This document shows positions 10,086 to 22,719 of a stretch of DNA of 64,000 nucleotides, in pieces. Source of the DNA: Cercis canadensis (Eukaryota; Streptophyta; Magnoliopsida; Fabales; Fabaceae). Every line of letters begins with the position of its first letter. Within the stretch, counting starts at the first letter, position 1. Where the stretch lies: assembly GCA_003255065.1 (NCBI GenBank), contig QAOA01001066.1, positions 3,155,397-3,219,396 of the forward strand, in the 5' to 3' direction. Both the position numbers and the translations under genes were made by a program. The notes beneath the pieces are model-generated. The model worked only from the letters and a program-made list of their open reading frames with translations. It made no database searches and was not told the DNA's origin.

Positions 10086-13000
10086 CGAACTGCATGGTAA
10101 GGTTTATAATTTTCATTAGCTTAAGAGCAGCTCATATTTAAGTTCAATGTCGCGCCTTATTCTTGTATGTGTATCATCATGTACACTTTTAAATTTTGAA
10201 ACTGAGTCCATAAACTATAGGTGTATGATATATGGATTTTAAAAGTGAGTCCATAAACAATACGTATTTGCCTAGAATTATGGGAGATTGAATCCCAAGT
10301 CTCTGTTTTGTATATTTATGGATAATGTTTTACGCTTATCATCCAATGTCCGTATTTATAATTAATTCTGTGTAGTGCTGGAAATTCTGTTGTTCTGACA
10401 AGACAAAAGTTGGCATAGTTCCTGTCAATATCTCATCTTTTCTTGACCTAGTGACACCGAATGAAGAATAAAATAAGATATAAATACGGTCTAGGAAGCT
10501 TCACCTGGGACCTTTTGCATGATGAATTCTTGGTTTACTGGATGATTTTATATATTGTACTACCGGTTTCTAAGAAAGGTTATTACCATAATCCTAAATG
10601 GCTGGCTTAATCGTGTTTGAAGATGTTCACCTGGAAATCTGTTTTAAGAAAAAGGATCCTCTGATCAAGTCGATGAAAGGTTTGTTGATCAAAAGCGATA
10701 TAAGAACTGGCAATCACGTTTTCAAAATACGGCCTGTAGTTTTACTAAAAATGGTTTATGCAAGGTTTCACCTGAATTTGGCTGCAGATATTGCAATCAT
10801 TATTTATATTTACTAAAGGGAGAGGGAACTTAGGTAAGTTATTGATACCTGGTTATTATATGATGTGACTGAATTCTGAATGCTACATGAAGAATTTTTT
10901 GAGCATTTGCTGATATGGATTTAGCCTTCCTAAATGTATTTTCTTCCATGCAGCATGTACCTTACTGCTCACTTAAGCTTGGTGCTGGAGGCTGGAGATA
11001 GTGACGAGAGTGAAGTTATAGCAATGGATTCTAGTGCGATTTTCTTGCACTACCAGAATGTCATCTAGTTGGATATTGACAATCGGTCGATTGATAATTA
11101 CTTTTTATAATATTAATCTCACATTTTCCTTGGTTTTGAGGTTGGCTGAAAATACGTAGTGTGTAAATTTTTTAAGAAGGAATTATGTCAGCCTTACTTG
11201 CTGTCTTTCTCTGTGATTACTAAAATATGTTGCAATGGAGGGTGGTGAAGGATTGTGCGAGTCTGTACCAGCTGCAGCACAAGCTTCCAACTACAATATT
11301 AGTAGTTTTTTCATTACAAAAATATTTTTTTCTCGAGTGTAGAGATGTTCTGATCAGGTAGTTCAATTATTTTGGTGGGCGCTTTTAATGCTCTTTATCT
11401 GAGGGAGACAATAATGTGATATGTTTGGAATTGGAACTTTGGATTGCTTTCATTATCCATCAATGACAAAGACTTCACTCATTTCCTTAGGGGACCAGAG
11501 CCTAATGAAAGGGAAAAGAGGGGGGGAGCTGTTCTGATCACAGCTTTTCTTTACTTTGTATTTTTTGAAACGGGGAAATTAAATGAACATCAGCTTTAAC
11601 AATATCGCTTATATTGTTTTGCACTTACGATGCAGCTCAATTTGCCAGCGGTGAATTTTGCACTAATCACATCTTGGTTGGCAATTTATCACTCTCGGTT
11701 ACTGATGGGCAATAGCACTCTATAATATATTTTGTAGCCTATGGGGGGGATTGCATGATGAGAAACTATACATCAATATGAGAAACTCCAATTTCAGTAA
11801 AATCAGAGTGGGTTATTTTCAGGGAAAAATTTAGAGTGAGCTAAGATGTAAAGTAGCATGTAAGTGCAAGATACAATAGATTTGCTAATGGTAATTAGAT
11901 TGATTCTTTTTTTGGCCATGAGCTTGGTAGATTGATTAAACTCTTCTGTTTTATATTATTGTATACTTGCATGCTTGATACCATTAAAGTTTAACTGAGT
12001 TTATTGAAATTTTAATCACACCCTGAGTTGTGTAGAGTTTAAATGATTCATAGGCTCACAATTGCTCTAATTGCTGCCTGTTGGAGCCCAAACCTGGGCC
12101 AGCCTAGATTCTGAGCTATTTCTGGCCAAACCTTGGAGAAATCTATTTTACACATTACTAATGTTATATTTTATTTGTGTCTGAACCTAGAATCATTATC
12201 AGATACTAAAAAATTATTATATTTTGTTACATTAGTTGAGATGGTAGTAGCATTTGAGTTATACAAAAAAAATAAATAAATAAATTTAATTAAATTTAAA
12301 TTATGTTAATTGTATTAATATGCCACTAAACGACATTATGAATTGAGTAAATAGTATGACTCTAATCTTGTGACAGTTTTACCACATAAGGGCCAACATC
12401 CAAAGTTGGGCAATGGGGCTTCGTGAGTTTTCATTGACCATTGCTGCATCCAATACTAGATTGCAACATAACGATTCTCCTTCTTGGACAGGCATGAGGA
12501 CTCAATATAAAAAGTTGTACTAGTTGTGTATTCCTTACTTCACGCTCCTTCTTACTTACATAGAGATTAACTGCACATCTATGTCGGACTCACAGCAACC
12601 TGAATGTATATACACTTGAATACATTTCAGTAGATGTCATGACAGCCATATTCATGTCAGTGCAGATGCCATGATAGCCACTAACAGTAATGTGTACAAG
12701 ACGAAGATATTTTACGTAGTCAATGTCAAGTTCAGGTAAACCATGGTCAAAAAACAAGTTCAGATAAAATATAAATGCATGCAGATATTAAATCTACTTC
12801 AAGGGAAAGCACCGAGTACATTCAATTCAGACTCACCATCGAGTCCTATATCTGGATCCTATTACAATTTACAGGTAAGTAAATTGCTCAAGAATTATCT
12901 AGATTTATTGTACTTTTTTATTTTATAATCTAAGAACTCGGGCTTAACCTCAACCTTAGATAAAGTTAAATTAATCAAACCTAGAGCGAGTCATCTCTAT

Positions 13001-14154
13001 TCTAAGAGTCATGCTATCGAAACACCTACAATTATAATTTGGTGTAGAGGAGTATTTTGAGACTTTCATTTTATTAATAAAATGTTTCGAACACAAGACC
13101 TAGATTTAGTTCCATGATCTCAACATTTTTTTGGGGAGAATTATGACCAAGAAACAATTTTTGTCTTTATTTATCAAAAAAAAAATCTTAAAACTTTTTT
13201 CTGTGATTATTTTGTTAAGCTTTACTGGATTATAATTACATTATTTAAATAAACATGTTTACCTCATTTTGTTCCTTTAAAATAGTTAATTTTTATGATT
13301 GCTGTTAGTGATTAAGGACAAAAAATGATCCTGGCCATAATAAGTTTCAAACCTTAATCTTTTTCCCCCCTTGGTTCAAGGAAAATATGATGAGTCTGTA
13401 AGACATAAAAGTTCATGAAACAGTTCTAACTTTCACCATATACAACAAGGATTGACTATGTACACTTGTGATTTTTTTTTTTTAATTAATATGTCAAATA
13501 AAGATTATTACATTCAAGGAAAGCAGAGATAAAGTACAAGAAACTCAGAGGACCCAAGACCTCACTGACATGCCTTCCTTTCATCCATCCCAACACAAGC
13601 CCACTAGTCTTTGTTTTCCAACTTGAATTGAAAAACACCAAAAGAAAAATATATAGAAAAGAATCAATGACAATAATAAAATTAAATTAAATAAAGTGAA
13701 AGAATCATAAACATATACCCTCTTCCCCCCCCCATTTAGTTAAAGCAGACACAACTGTTTTTTCCACCCTCTTTGATGCCACTGGTGCACATGTGTTCCC
13801 CTGCATTCCCAATCATGCAAACTTTGAGTGGTCCCCTTCCTTTAAAGTAAACACATCACGTGACTGCGCAGTTTCATAGCAGAAGAGTACCAATGGCCTC
13901 ACCACCCAGAATGTGACTCTTCTCAGTGAATATTTCATTTCCTTCATCAATTGGCTAATAAAAATTCTCACCATCTCTGACCCAACAGTTGTACCATTCA
14001 ATTCATTTCATTGACAGAAGAAAGTATTTGCCTTTCTTCAACTTCTTCCCTTGATTCCTTTCCCCCATTGCATCCAAAACTCTGCAAATTCTTTTAAAAA
14101 GAATCACTGCATCTGATATAAAAACTAGCTACTTGAACATATTCTTGGGAGGGT
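10086..14154. other. Convergent intergenic region, 4.1 kb
   Basis: This lies between the stop of the acidic coiled-coil gene and the stop of the bZIP gene. I see the likely 3' UTRs at each end, a short diverged direct repeat (GAGTCCATAAAC at about 10204 and 10247) and a SINE-like repeat relic at about 12990-13110. No open frame here has recognisable content. Confidence 0.5.
12985..13115 (-). repeat. Dispersed repeat, copy 1 (possible SINE relic)
   Basis: This stretch resembles 18946-19051 over about 105 bases, both containing ACAATTATAA/CTAATTATAA, GAGTATTTT and TCGAACACAAGAC. Read on the minus strand the last motif is GTCTTGTGTTCGA, like the B box of a tRNA-derived SINE. No clear A box or ends are visible, so the class is uncertain. 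Confidence 0.4.
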
Positions 14155-16300
14155 TCAAACGTTGAGAAGCTGTTCCTTTTCAGTTTGAGCATCACGTAAT
14201 GGTCTTGGTGATGGAGATGGTGATGGTGATCCTGTAGCACTTTCCATCTTCTTTAGGTTCTGTTGGTGATAGACTTGCCTTAGTCTTTCTATCTCCCTCT
14301 TCAGTGCCTCTTGATGAGCTGCAGTTATATGATTACAATACAGAAACATGGTTAAGCATTTTTTAAACTTTTAACTGCTTGGAGACAAGGCACATGATAA
14401 GAGACAGATATAATGCTTTCACTAAAATCAATATGAGTCTGTTCAATTTCATAATTGGGATGTTCCCCTTCTATAATAATGAAATTTTATATGCAACTTT
14501 CACAAGAAAAAGCCAATAACAGTGCAATTTAATTAATGTACATTCTCTCAGTTTGGCTAAGCTTTAGGCTTTATACAAGCAACTTCGAGGAGCAGCTAGC
14601 TTAGTGGTGCATTTTTTTCCTTTTCTTTTGGTGATTCCTGCTTTGCCATGACCTCATTGAGATAACGGCACAGTTTGAACTGGAAAGTACAGATTCTTCT
14701 ACTTATCCTCAATCAAAATCATACTTCCTTTCCTCTAAATTTTTCTCGTGCACATAATGGTACTAAAATTCAAAGGGATAGAAGCATACAAATTCAGTCA
14801 TATATCATAGCAGTACAATTAGTTATATTAGCAGAACACTACTGTACCAAAAAAAAAAAAAAAANAAAAAAAAAAAAAAACAAAACAAAAAACAAACAGA
14901 ACTGAAGACACTAAATCAAGTGCTATTCTGTTAGCCAAAAAATAAAATTAAAAAAAAAAAAGTCTATTAGTTCTCAGTTGTTAACTTGCTAGCAATGTAG
15001 ATGATAAAGTTTTAATAGAAAAGAAAAAAAAAAAAGATTTAAGCAATTACCATCTTTAAAGATCTTGTCTTGGGCGAGGGCGGCGATTCTTTGCTTAAGA
15101 GCACTGTTGTCAACATTTAGAAGCAAGCGTTGATGATCTAAGAATGCAACCCTTGGAGATAGCACTGAAACTTCGGTCTTCCATGGACAACAGAATAAGA
15201 GAATTTCCATTAGGATTACATGTCAAACCAGGCCATATAAAAATGACATTGATAAATAAGATTATTCACCTGTAATGAAGTTACACTTCGTTCCAGCTCT
15301 GATATGTATTGCAGCTTCCTCACCCGTGATCTTTGTGCAGATTGTCTATTTGCCAATATTCTGATGAAAAACCAGGATTAGAGGTTCGTCATTTCACTTG
15401 CAGCTAAATCAGAAAAAGAAAAAGAGAAAACTTTCTGATATAATATCCAAGTTCATCCCCAAGACCATGTTCTCCAGAAGAATTAATTCATAAAAAACTT
15501 ATTACCCATGAATTGACATAATTATAGTAAAATCATGGCAGGAAGGAAAAAAGAAAAGGCTTTAAGATTCTAACACCTTATCCACTATATATTCTCGTAA
15601 AAAATGAGACTTCGGCTGCCCAATTTTCTGTCATGGGCCATTGCAGCTTTACCACAAAAAGCATAGCATAATTAACATGAATGTATGATTATTCTTACCT
15701 TTTTACCCTCTTAGGGTCAGTAATTCTATCGCTTGAAGAAGTTGTATTTGCGTTATTTGGAGCTTGTGTGTCCTCCTCCTGTTTGCATTGGCTCTCAACC
15801 TCGTCAGGTTCATTTTTTAATTGCTGTTGTTGTTGTTTATCCTGCTCCACCTTCTCCTTTTCCTGGTTCTGGTTGTGGTTTGATTCTTTCTCATCATTGA
15901 TGCTATTATGATCAGATGGGCTTGAAGGGTTCGAGGACGACAAGGTAGGTGGGGCGGCATTCCCAGACATGTCCTCTGTGAACATAGACATGAATTGTTC
16001 ATCATCAAATTTATCGAACTCATTGTCAGCCCCAGACCTCGGTGGAATACCAGAGTTACCACGACATTCTTCTAGCGTTGGTGCCTCCAAGAAGGCAATG
16101 GAATCACTAACCGACCGGCGGTGGGCCCCACGCCTCGCCGAGGAGAAGTCGAGGAATTCATCGACCCAACAAGGGTTCTGATTATTGTTGCCACCACCAT
16201 TGGTTGACAAACTTGCAATGGAAGGTATCCTTTGGCTGATCAAAGAAAAGTCAGGCCAACTGGGTGTTACATTCGGGATCTTTGGAGGCAATTGTGCCAT
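14155..16300 (-). CDS. bZIP34/61-like: Group E bZIP transcription factor, bZIP34/bZIP61-like
   Basis: A predicted nuclear DNA-binding protein of 327 residues. Exons are 16300-15699, 15360-15270, 15177-15051 and 14318-14155, summing to 984 nt. The N-terminus MAQLPPKIPN is the family's usual beginning, which is why the ATG at 16300 is chosen over one 24 bases upstream. A Ser-rich and Gln-rich acidic region is followed at about residue 195 by the basic region, with the invariant N-x7-R seen as NRQSAQRSR. The zipper continues through LQYISELERSVTSLQ and then has a proline, in LSPRVAFL. That proline is known for AtbZIP34 and AtbZIP61, which pair poorly with themselves and prefer heterodimers. The C-terminus has a run of Ser-Pro pairs. 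A TATAAAAG box on this strand lies near 16611-16620. Confidence 0.92.
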
Positions 16301-16610
16301 GACACAACACAACACAACACTCACAGAAAACTAAAATCAAACACAAAGGCTACCAAATTTCACACACCCAGAAAAAATCACAATTCTTTATTTGCTCTAT
16401 CTTATTCTTAGCTTCCCCAAATTAATGTGCATGCAAATATGCAATGCACCTCTCAGATGTTGAAGAAAGAAAGAAAGAAAGAAGCAATGTTGACAAAACC
16501 AAAATGAGGGTGTCTAATTATAAATATATAACCAGAACCAGAGGGAATGTTAGAGGGAAGAAAGGCGGAAGAAGAACAAGAACAACAAGAACAGAATGAT
16601 CTAAGTTTTT

Positions 16611-16620
16611 CTTTTATAAA
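16611..16620 (-). promoter_or_regulatory. Candidate TATA box of the bZIP gene
   Basis: The minus strand reads TTTATAAAAG about 310 bases upstream of the bZIP start codon. The intervening GA-rich sequence, with a GAAA microsatellite near 16467-16483, would be the 5' UTR. Confidence 0.4.
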
Positions 16621-18785
16621 TATAGATATTCATAATCATAATAATAGTAATAGTAATAGTAATTGTTTATGTTTTAAAATCCCAATAAATCTGATATGAA
16701 AAAAATGGCAATAAATCTTTTGGGCTAAACTGTATCTATGTGTTTGTGCAGTAGGGTCACATGGGGGTAGGGAAGAGATTGGACAGCTATGTACAGCTGG
16801 GAAGAGGAGGTTGGGTTGGGTTTCAACTCAACGGTATTACTGGAAAGTCGTCACTAGTTTAATATCTAGTGGGAATCAGCCACCACGTGCCCTTGTGACC
16901 GCCTCTTTAGTGGGACGCCTTATAATATTAGTCTTATTACTTTACGATTTTTATCAACACCCAATCTCAAGTCTCAACATTAACATCTTTAATTCAAACC
17001 CATCATCCAGAATTAGTCAAATTTTGTTCATTTTTCACAGGGTTAGAATTAGACATTATAATGGTAAAACAAATAAGGTTTACCATCATCACTTTGACTC
17101 CTTAACTCACTTAAACATACGTCAAAATAGTAACTAATTTGTACTAGAAAGGAAAAACCACACAAGATCAAATGAGGCTAAAATAGAAGCAAGTGTGAGA
17201 TTGAAAATGTTGTCAGTTGTCACTTTTGTTCCTTGATAATTGGTAGAGAAGATAGACAAAAAAATCATCTTCAACCCTCTATCATTTATTTTTTATAATT
17301 TTTTGATATTTTGTAGTTTTTTTGGTACGGTGGTTATAATTCTGAGTTCAAATGCAAAATTTATAAATCATGAAGATGACCTTAATATCACTCAGTCATA
17401 AACTTTGTTTATTTTTAGTTTCAGTTCTTTGTAATATTAAAGAAAAATAAAATATTTTAGTTGCCAAAGTGATGAATAAGATAGAAGATTTATGGAATCA
17501 AACTTAATTAATCATGTCATTGCAAGACAAAAGAGGATGACAAAACCCAATTTAAGGATTTGTTAAAGTGAAAAGTACAATGCAAGTCTATAAAAAGACC
17601 TCATTAATTGGTGAAATCATATTGGTTGTGATCTTCATATGAGAGAGAGAAGAAGGCCATGTGCTTAAGATTTTATAAAGTGTAGTAGTTATGCATGGGA
17701 AGGGTACTTCCATTAAAGAAATTAAGTATAAAACATAATAAAAATGTTTTGTAGAGTAAGATAAGTAGAATGGTGTGGACTTTGTGGCATGAGCTGTGAA
17801 ATTGAGGCTTTCTTCTTATAAAGGATCATGTTATATGGATATGCGCCCATGTGAATTGTTTGCACGCTCTATGTTTTCTTTGCTTTGTCCCCAAACCATT
17901 CTCACATGTAGGGTATATGCCCCCTCTCTTTCTCTGTGCCTGTGTCTACTGCCTATGTCTTTCTAGGTACCTTCTTCTATCATCTTAATCCTCAACTGGA
18001 GTTTATGCATTTTTAATTAATGCCTAATCATGATTAATATATATATGTATATTGCCAATTGGCCACATTCTAAATCAAGCAAGTGTGCCTGCCACTAAAC
18101 ATCTTTATATGGACATATTTTATCCTCTTAATTAAAAAGAAAATGTGGTTTTTCATTTATTTATTAAATTGAAATGGCATCTGGCTAGGTGTGGGGCCCT
18201 TGTCTTTCCCTTCAACTCATTTCTCTTCTCTCTTATTTCTATTACTACCAATATTACTGCTACGGTGCTACCATTGTACCTATTGTCTGCAGCATATAAT
18301 AGACTTATAATTTATTCCTGCTCCTTAGCTGCTAAAGTACATAGCTGATTGAATCAATTATTTGCTTGGAAAGAGTTAAAATAATTTCCTTTTTATTGAA
18401 AAAATTGGTAATATATGTAAGAATTGGATTGTACACTTCAAAAAATAAAGTACAAAAAATAATTATTGACGAAGAAATAATGATTACAAAAAAATTATTT
18501 CAAAAACAGTTAGAGAAAATTTAGTAAAAGCAATAGATCAATCATACTTAATAATTATGATTATCCCATTACAAATTGTGTTCACATTTTTTTCGGGGTC
18601 CTGAGTGCAAGTTCACTTCATTATATTAGTGGAATTTTATGTCATCTATCAAAATAAGAGGGAGAACTATTGCAATAAAATAAGTGAAGAATTCCAACTA
18701 ATTCAGAAAATCCTAGATACATTATTCCTTTTCTTCATTATATAATAGCCCTGTTAAATTGGAAATTGTATTTTCTATACACTTC

Positions 18786-18883
18786 ATGATTTCAATACTA
18801 TGGATAGGCCATGTTTGTGGCTCTTAAATACTTGATGATTTTAATATTATGGATAGGCTATGTTAGAAGCTCTTAAATGTTAT
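18786..18883. repeat. 49-bp imperfect tandem duplication
   Basis: Two units, 18786-18834 and 18835-18883, both contain ATGGATAGGC and GCTCTTAAAT at a 49-base offset and differ at several positions, so the duplication is not recent. Confidence 0.7.
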
Positions 18884-18945
18884 TTTTGAGAACTTACTAA
18901 TGTTTAGAATTTATATCCTACTCTTTATTTTAAAAAAAAATATCT

Positions 18946-19051
18946 CTAATTCAAGAATCTCACTGTCGAAGCACTTCTAATTATAACTTTGTGTAAGAGA
19001 GTATTTTAAAACTCTCATTTTGTCAAGAAATCTCGAACACAAGACTCTTAC
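18946..19051 (-). repeat. Dispersed repeat, copy 2 (possible SINE relic)
   Basis: Diverged relative of the repeat at 12985-13115, aligned by eye at roughly three matches in four. The same TCGAACACAAGACT motif lies at its right end. Confidence 0.4.
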
Positions 19052-20154
19052 GAAGAGAGTCTTATAACCAATTAATCTACAATCTACTTGGCAGATCCTA
19101 CTCTTTTTAATAAACATATTTTGTGCCTCGTACACAACAGTGTCATGTACTTCTTGGACACTAATCAAAAGTCAATTACTATGTAACAATTTTGCTGTAT
19201 TCCAACATTTTTCTGCATTGGGATATCTTTCTCTGCAGAACTTCATGCGTCAAAAGATGCCTCAAAGTACTCGCCTCTTATATAAAATTGCTCCAGAAAT
19301 TAGAAAGGAAATAAAGTATGGAATTTTTGCAGGAATCTAGTACTCATGACAATGCAGAGCTGAGAAATGCAATATCCGCACACAGCTTTCTTGAGGCTAA
19401 TGAGAGCAATTAATTTCACTGGACACACATTTTAGAGGACTTAAACTAGGATATGACTAATATCATCGCTCCATCAAAGTTTAAACAAAAATTTGATTTC
19501 GTCAAGTTTCTAGATTTCATCTAATGATGAGAATTTTAGATAATTTTCATGAATAGTTGACTTTGAACCTTCTGCTGTCTTGTAACAAAAAAAAAAATTA
19601 TTTGGTCATAAATGTAACATAATGCTGCCATCTCCTATGTACCAAAGCCATTAACTTCCGTGTTGGGAATCATAATGTCATGAGTTTTGCATGCAAAATT
19701 GGCATGCTCAGACGGCAACCTTTAAGCTGAAAACCTGTTGTCCCCTAGTTCCTCAATCATCTTTGGAGTTCATTCTCTCACTCTCATTCACCCTTTAAAT
19801 CAATTAATTATTAAAAAAAATGAAGAATAAGACTTATGAAGCACTAGAATGTGTTAACTTGCCACAGATTTTAATGGTTTTGGGTTGGAAAACTTTAAGC
19901 AAATTCACTACCCATACGTCTTCATGGCCACGCAGAGAAAATGAAACATACAAGTCTTGCCTTGTTAGAATTCAAAAGCACAAAAGACATGGGGAGACAG
20001 CAAGATAAATATGCGGCCAAAGCACCTCAAACAGAAATATGAACAAAGATACATGAACTAAAATGCGTAAACAATGCAAACATGGCAAGCCATAGTCATC
20101 TTTATATATAACAATTAAGCTCCTATTGTTTGTCTACATTAATAAAAACTAGTC

Positions 20155-21698
20155 ATGAAGACAAGTTCAACATTAAGCAATGCTATTATCAATCTTCTTA
20201 TTTTGTGCAGTTTATGGATAACTGCAAGGGCATCATGCCCTGAACTGCTCAAGAGTAATTCATCTCAGTCAAAAATCATGAGGCAGAGATATGAAAGTTG
20301 GCTCAAACGATATGGCCGACAATATAAGGATAAAGAAGAATGGAAAGTCCGTTTCAGCATTTACCGTGCAAATCTTGAGTTTATAAAGTGTTTCAATGCT
20401 GAAAACTATTCATACAAGCTCACAGACAACAAATTTGCAGATCTTACAAATGAGGAGTTTACTAGTACCTATCTGGGTTTTCGAAGAAGGTCGCATTTAA
20501 AGACAAAATTCAGGTATGATAAAGTTGAGGATTTGCCAACAAGCATAGATTGGAGAAAGAAAGGTGCAGTAACTGAGATGAAAGATCAAGGCCGTTGTGG
20601 TAAAGTTTCTTGCAACTATAACTGCATGGTTTAGAGGCACTAAAAAAAAGTCACTATTTCTTTAAAAATTCAGTCAAATGTTTCTCAGATTTTGTAGTTC
20701 TTCTGCTACTTTTTTTTTTTTTTTTTTTTTAACTATTATTACTTGGAGTTTCAAGAAGATGGTAGGCCACCTAATGATCATTTTGATTTTGAAGCATGAT
20801 CAAGTATACAGTGCCTAAAAAAAAATATTTAGGGGGGGGGGGGGATGGTGTGTGTGTGTGTTTAATATAGCTTATTAACTCCATTTTATAGAAAGAACAT
20901 GGTTTTTTTTTTATATTTTATAACTTCTTAAGGATTTCCCTTACAATCTGATATACCTAACTACCTAAGTATGCTGATATCTATCCATTTATCCAATGCT
21001 GGGTTAGCTTGCTGAGATTATGTTTAAACTTCTTTAAGTGATGTCCTGAGTGTCAAAGCAAGATGAGGAACTGATGGCACCAACCTCTTAATACAGGAAG
21101 TTGTTGGGCATTCTCTGCAGTGGCAGCAGTTGAAGGCATCAACAAAATAAAAACTGGAAAGTTGGTGTCTCTCTCTGAACAACAACTTGTAGATTGTGAC
21201 GTTGGAAATGGGAACGAAGGCTGCTTAGGTGGCTACATGGACAGAGCATTTGCATTCATTAAAAAGCGTGGTGGACTCACCACTGAGGAAGACTATCCTT
21301 ATAAAGGGTCAGATGGCACCTGTGACAAATCCAAAGCTAAACATCATGCTGTCAATATAAGCGGCTATGAGAATGTACCTGCTAATAATGAGAAAAAACT
21401 GAAAGCTGCAGCTGCTAATCAACCTGTAGCTGTTGCAATTGATGCTGCAGGTTATGACTTTCAGCTTTATTCAGAAGGAATCTTCACTGGAAGATGTGGA
21501 AAGGACCTCAATCATGGAGTGACTATAGTTGGGTATGGAGAAGAACGAAGTAACAAGTACTGGCTTGTGAAGAATTCATGGGGTTCTGACTGGGGTGAAT
21601 CTGGTTATCTTAAGATGAAGCGTGATATCGATGATAACCGGGGTGTTTGTGGTATTGCCATGGAAGCTAGCTACCCTGTCAAGGATAATGCAGTCTAA
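20155..21698 (+). CDS. Papain-like cysteine protease, SAG12 type
   Basis: A secreted or vacuolar cysteine endopeptidase made as a preproenzyme of 348 residues. Exon 1 is 20155-20599 and exon 2 is 21097-21698, summing to 1047 nt. A signal peptide (about residues 1-26) precedes an I29 inhibitor prodomain with an ERFNIN-like helix ([12 protein letters not shown]) and the GNFD-type segment ([11 protein letters not shown]). The mature enzyme begins near [11 protein letters not shown]. Catalytic residues are visible: Gln in MKDQGRCG, Cys151 in GSCWAFS, His288 in [11 protein letters not shown] and Asn308 in KNSWGSDWG. The intron falls just before the catalytic cysteine, as in the two related proteases further on. 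The intron holds a poly(T), a poly(G) and a TG run. The family plays roles in senescence and defence; the substrate is unknown. Confidence 0.92.
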
Positions 21699-22719
21699 TC
21701 GGCTATTTGGCCTGCAATGGTTGTAGGATGAAAAATTTCAGCTTAACAAGTTCATTTTAACTGATAATATTATGAAACGATCAAGTAAGACACTGCAAGT
21801 CTGCAATTAGGTGATTGGAGTTTATAATTAGCAGCTTATCAAGCAGACTAGGAAATTATGATGAACCACAAAGTAAGAAAAAATTGAAAGAAGAATAATT
21901 AGTGCCATTATCTTATCTTAAGTGTCACAAATATACTTTCTACAGGTATATACTGAACGTATTCCAGCTTCACCAATTACGAGATATACACAAACATCAG
22001 ACAAATTTTCGAGACAATAGCTTAGATGTGGGGATATTTGACTCAAAAAGGGAAAGAAAACCATTCACAAAATTCTGCTATAAAAATAAAAATGTAAGTA
22101 GTAAAACAGAAATAAAGGACTTGATTCTTTCACCCTACATTTCAGACTTTATTGATAAGCATATGTTGGATTAGATGTTGTCGCGGAGAATGAAACAAAA
22201 GAACAGTCCATTTAAAGGTTAATAAGGCATAAAGAGGTCATGCATAGATCATTCTGCAGAAACAGAAAGATGGCCACAAACTGGGACACCAGTAAGCACA
22301 AATTACAAAATAACTCCCACCAATTGATAGTATGATAAATGTAGTATAGTGGTATACATTGAATTACTTCATATTGCTGCAACAAAAATAAGCTCTACGG
22401 CCAAAGGCTCTTGGCCATTGTACAAGGAAACTGGCATCATAAAAGTCAGACTAAGAAGGAGCATTAATTTCACGACTAAATATATGCGCACTCTTTTCCG
22501 TATTAAGAACTTTGAAGAACCCACTCCCCAATATATTTTTGCAAACCCATGATCTCAGTGATATGCCCAGCCTTAAAGTACAAGATCATTCTGAAGCAGT
22601 ACGATTGAGAGAAGAATAATCACGCCAATATTCAGATGCTACAAAGTGTTTGCAATCTGTACTTGCATAGTTTGGCATTATGAATTTTCTTTGACTTCTC
22701 CATAAATAATTTAACAGAG
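21699..22719. other. Convergent 3' region
   Basis: One kb between the protease stop and the PPR stop. The ends are the likely 3' UTRs; I see no gene. Confidence 0.5.

Larger units (their letters stand above)
16301..20154. other. Intergenic region, 3.85 kb
   Basis: Upstream DNA of the bZIP gene (-) and the SAG12-like protease (+). It is AT-rich. It holds a 49-bp tandem repeat at 18786-18883 and the second copy of a dispersed repeat at 18946-19051. I see no gene. The small open frames have no family resemblance. Confidence 0.5.

Noticed and set aside
20712-20860. Poly(T), poly(G) and TG runs in a protease intron as a regulatory element
   Set aside because: Ordinary simple sequence in an intron; nothing ties it to function.
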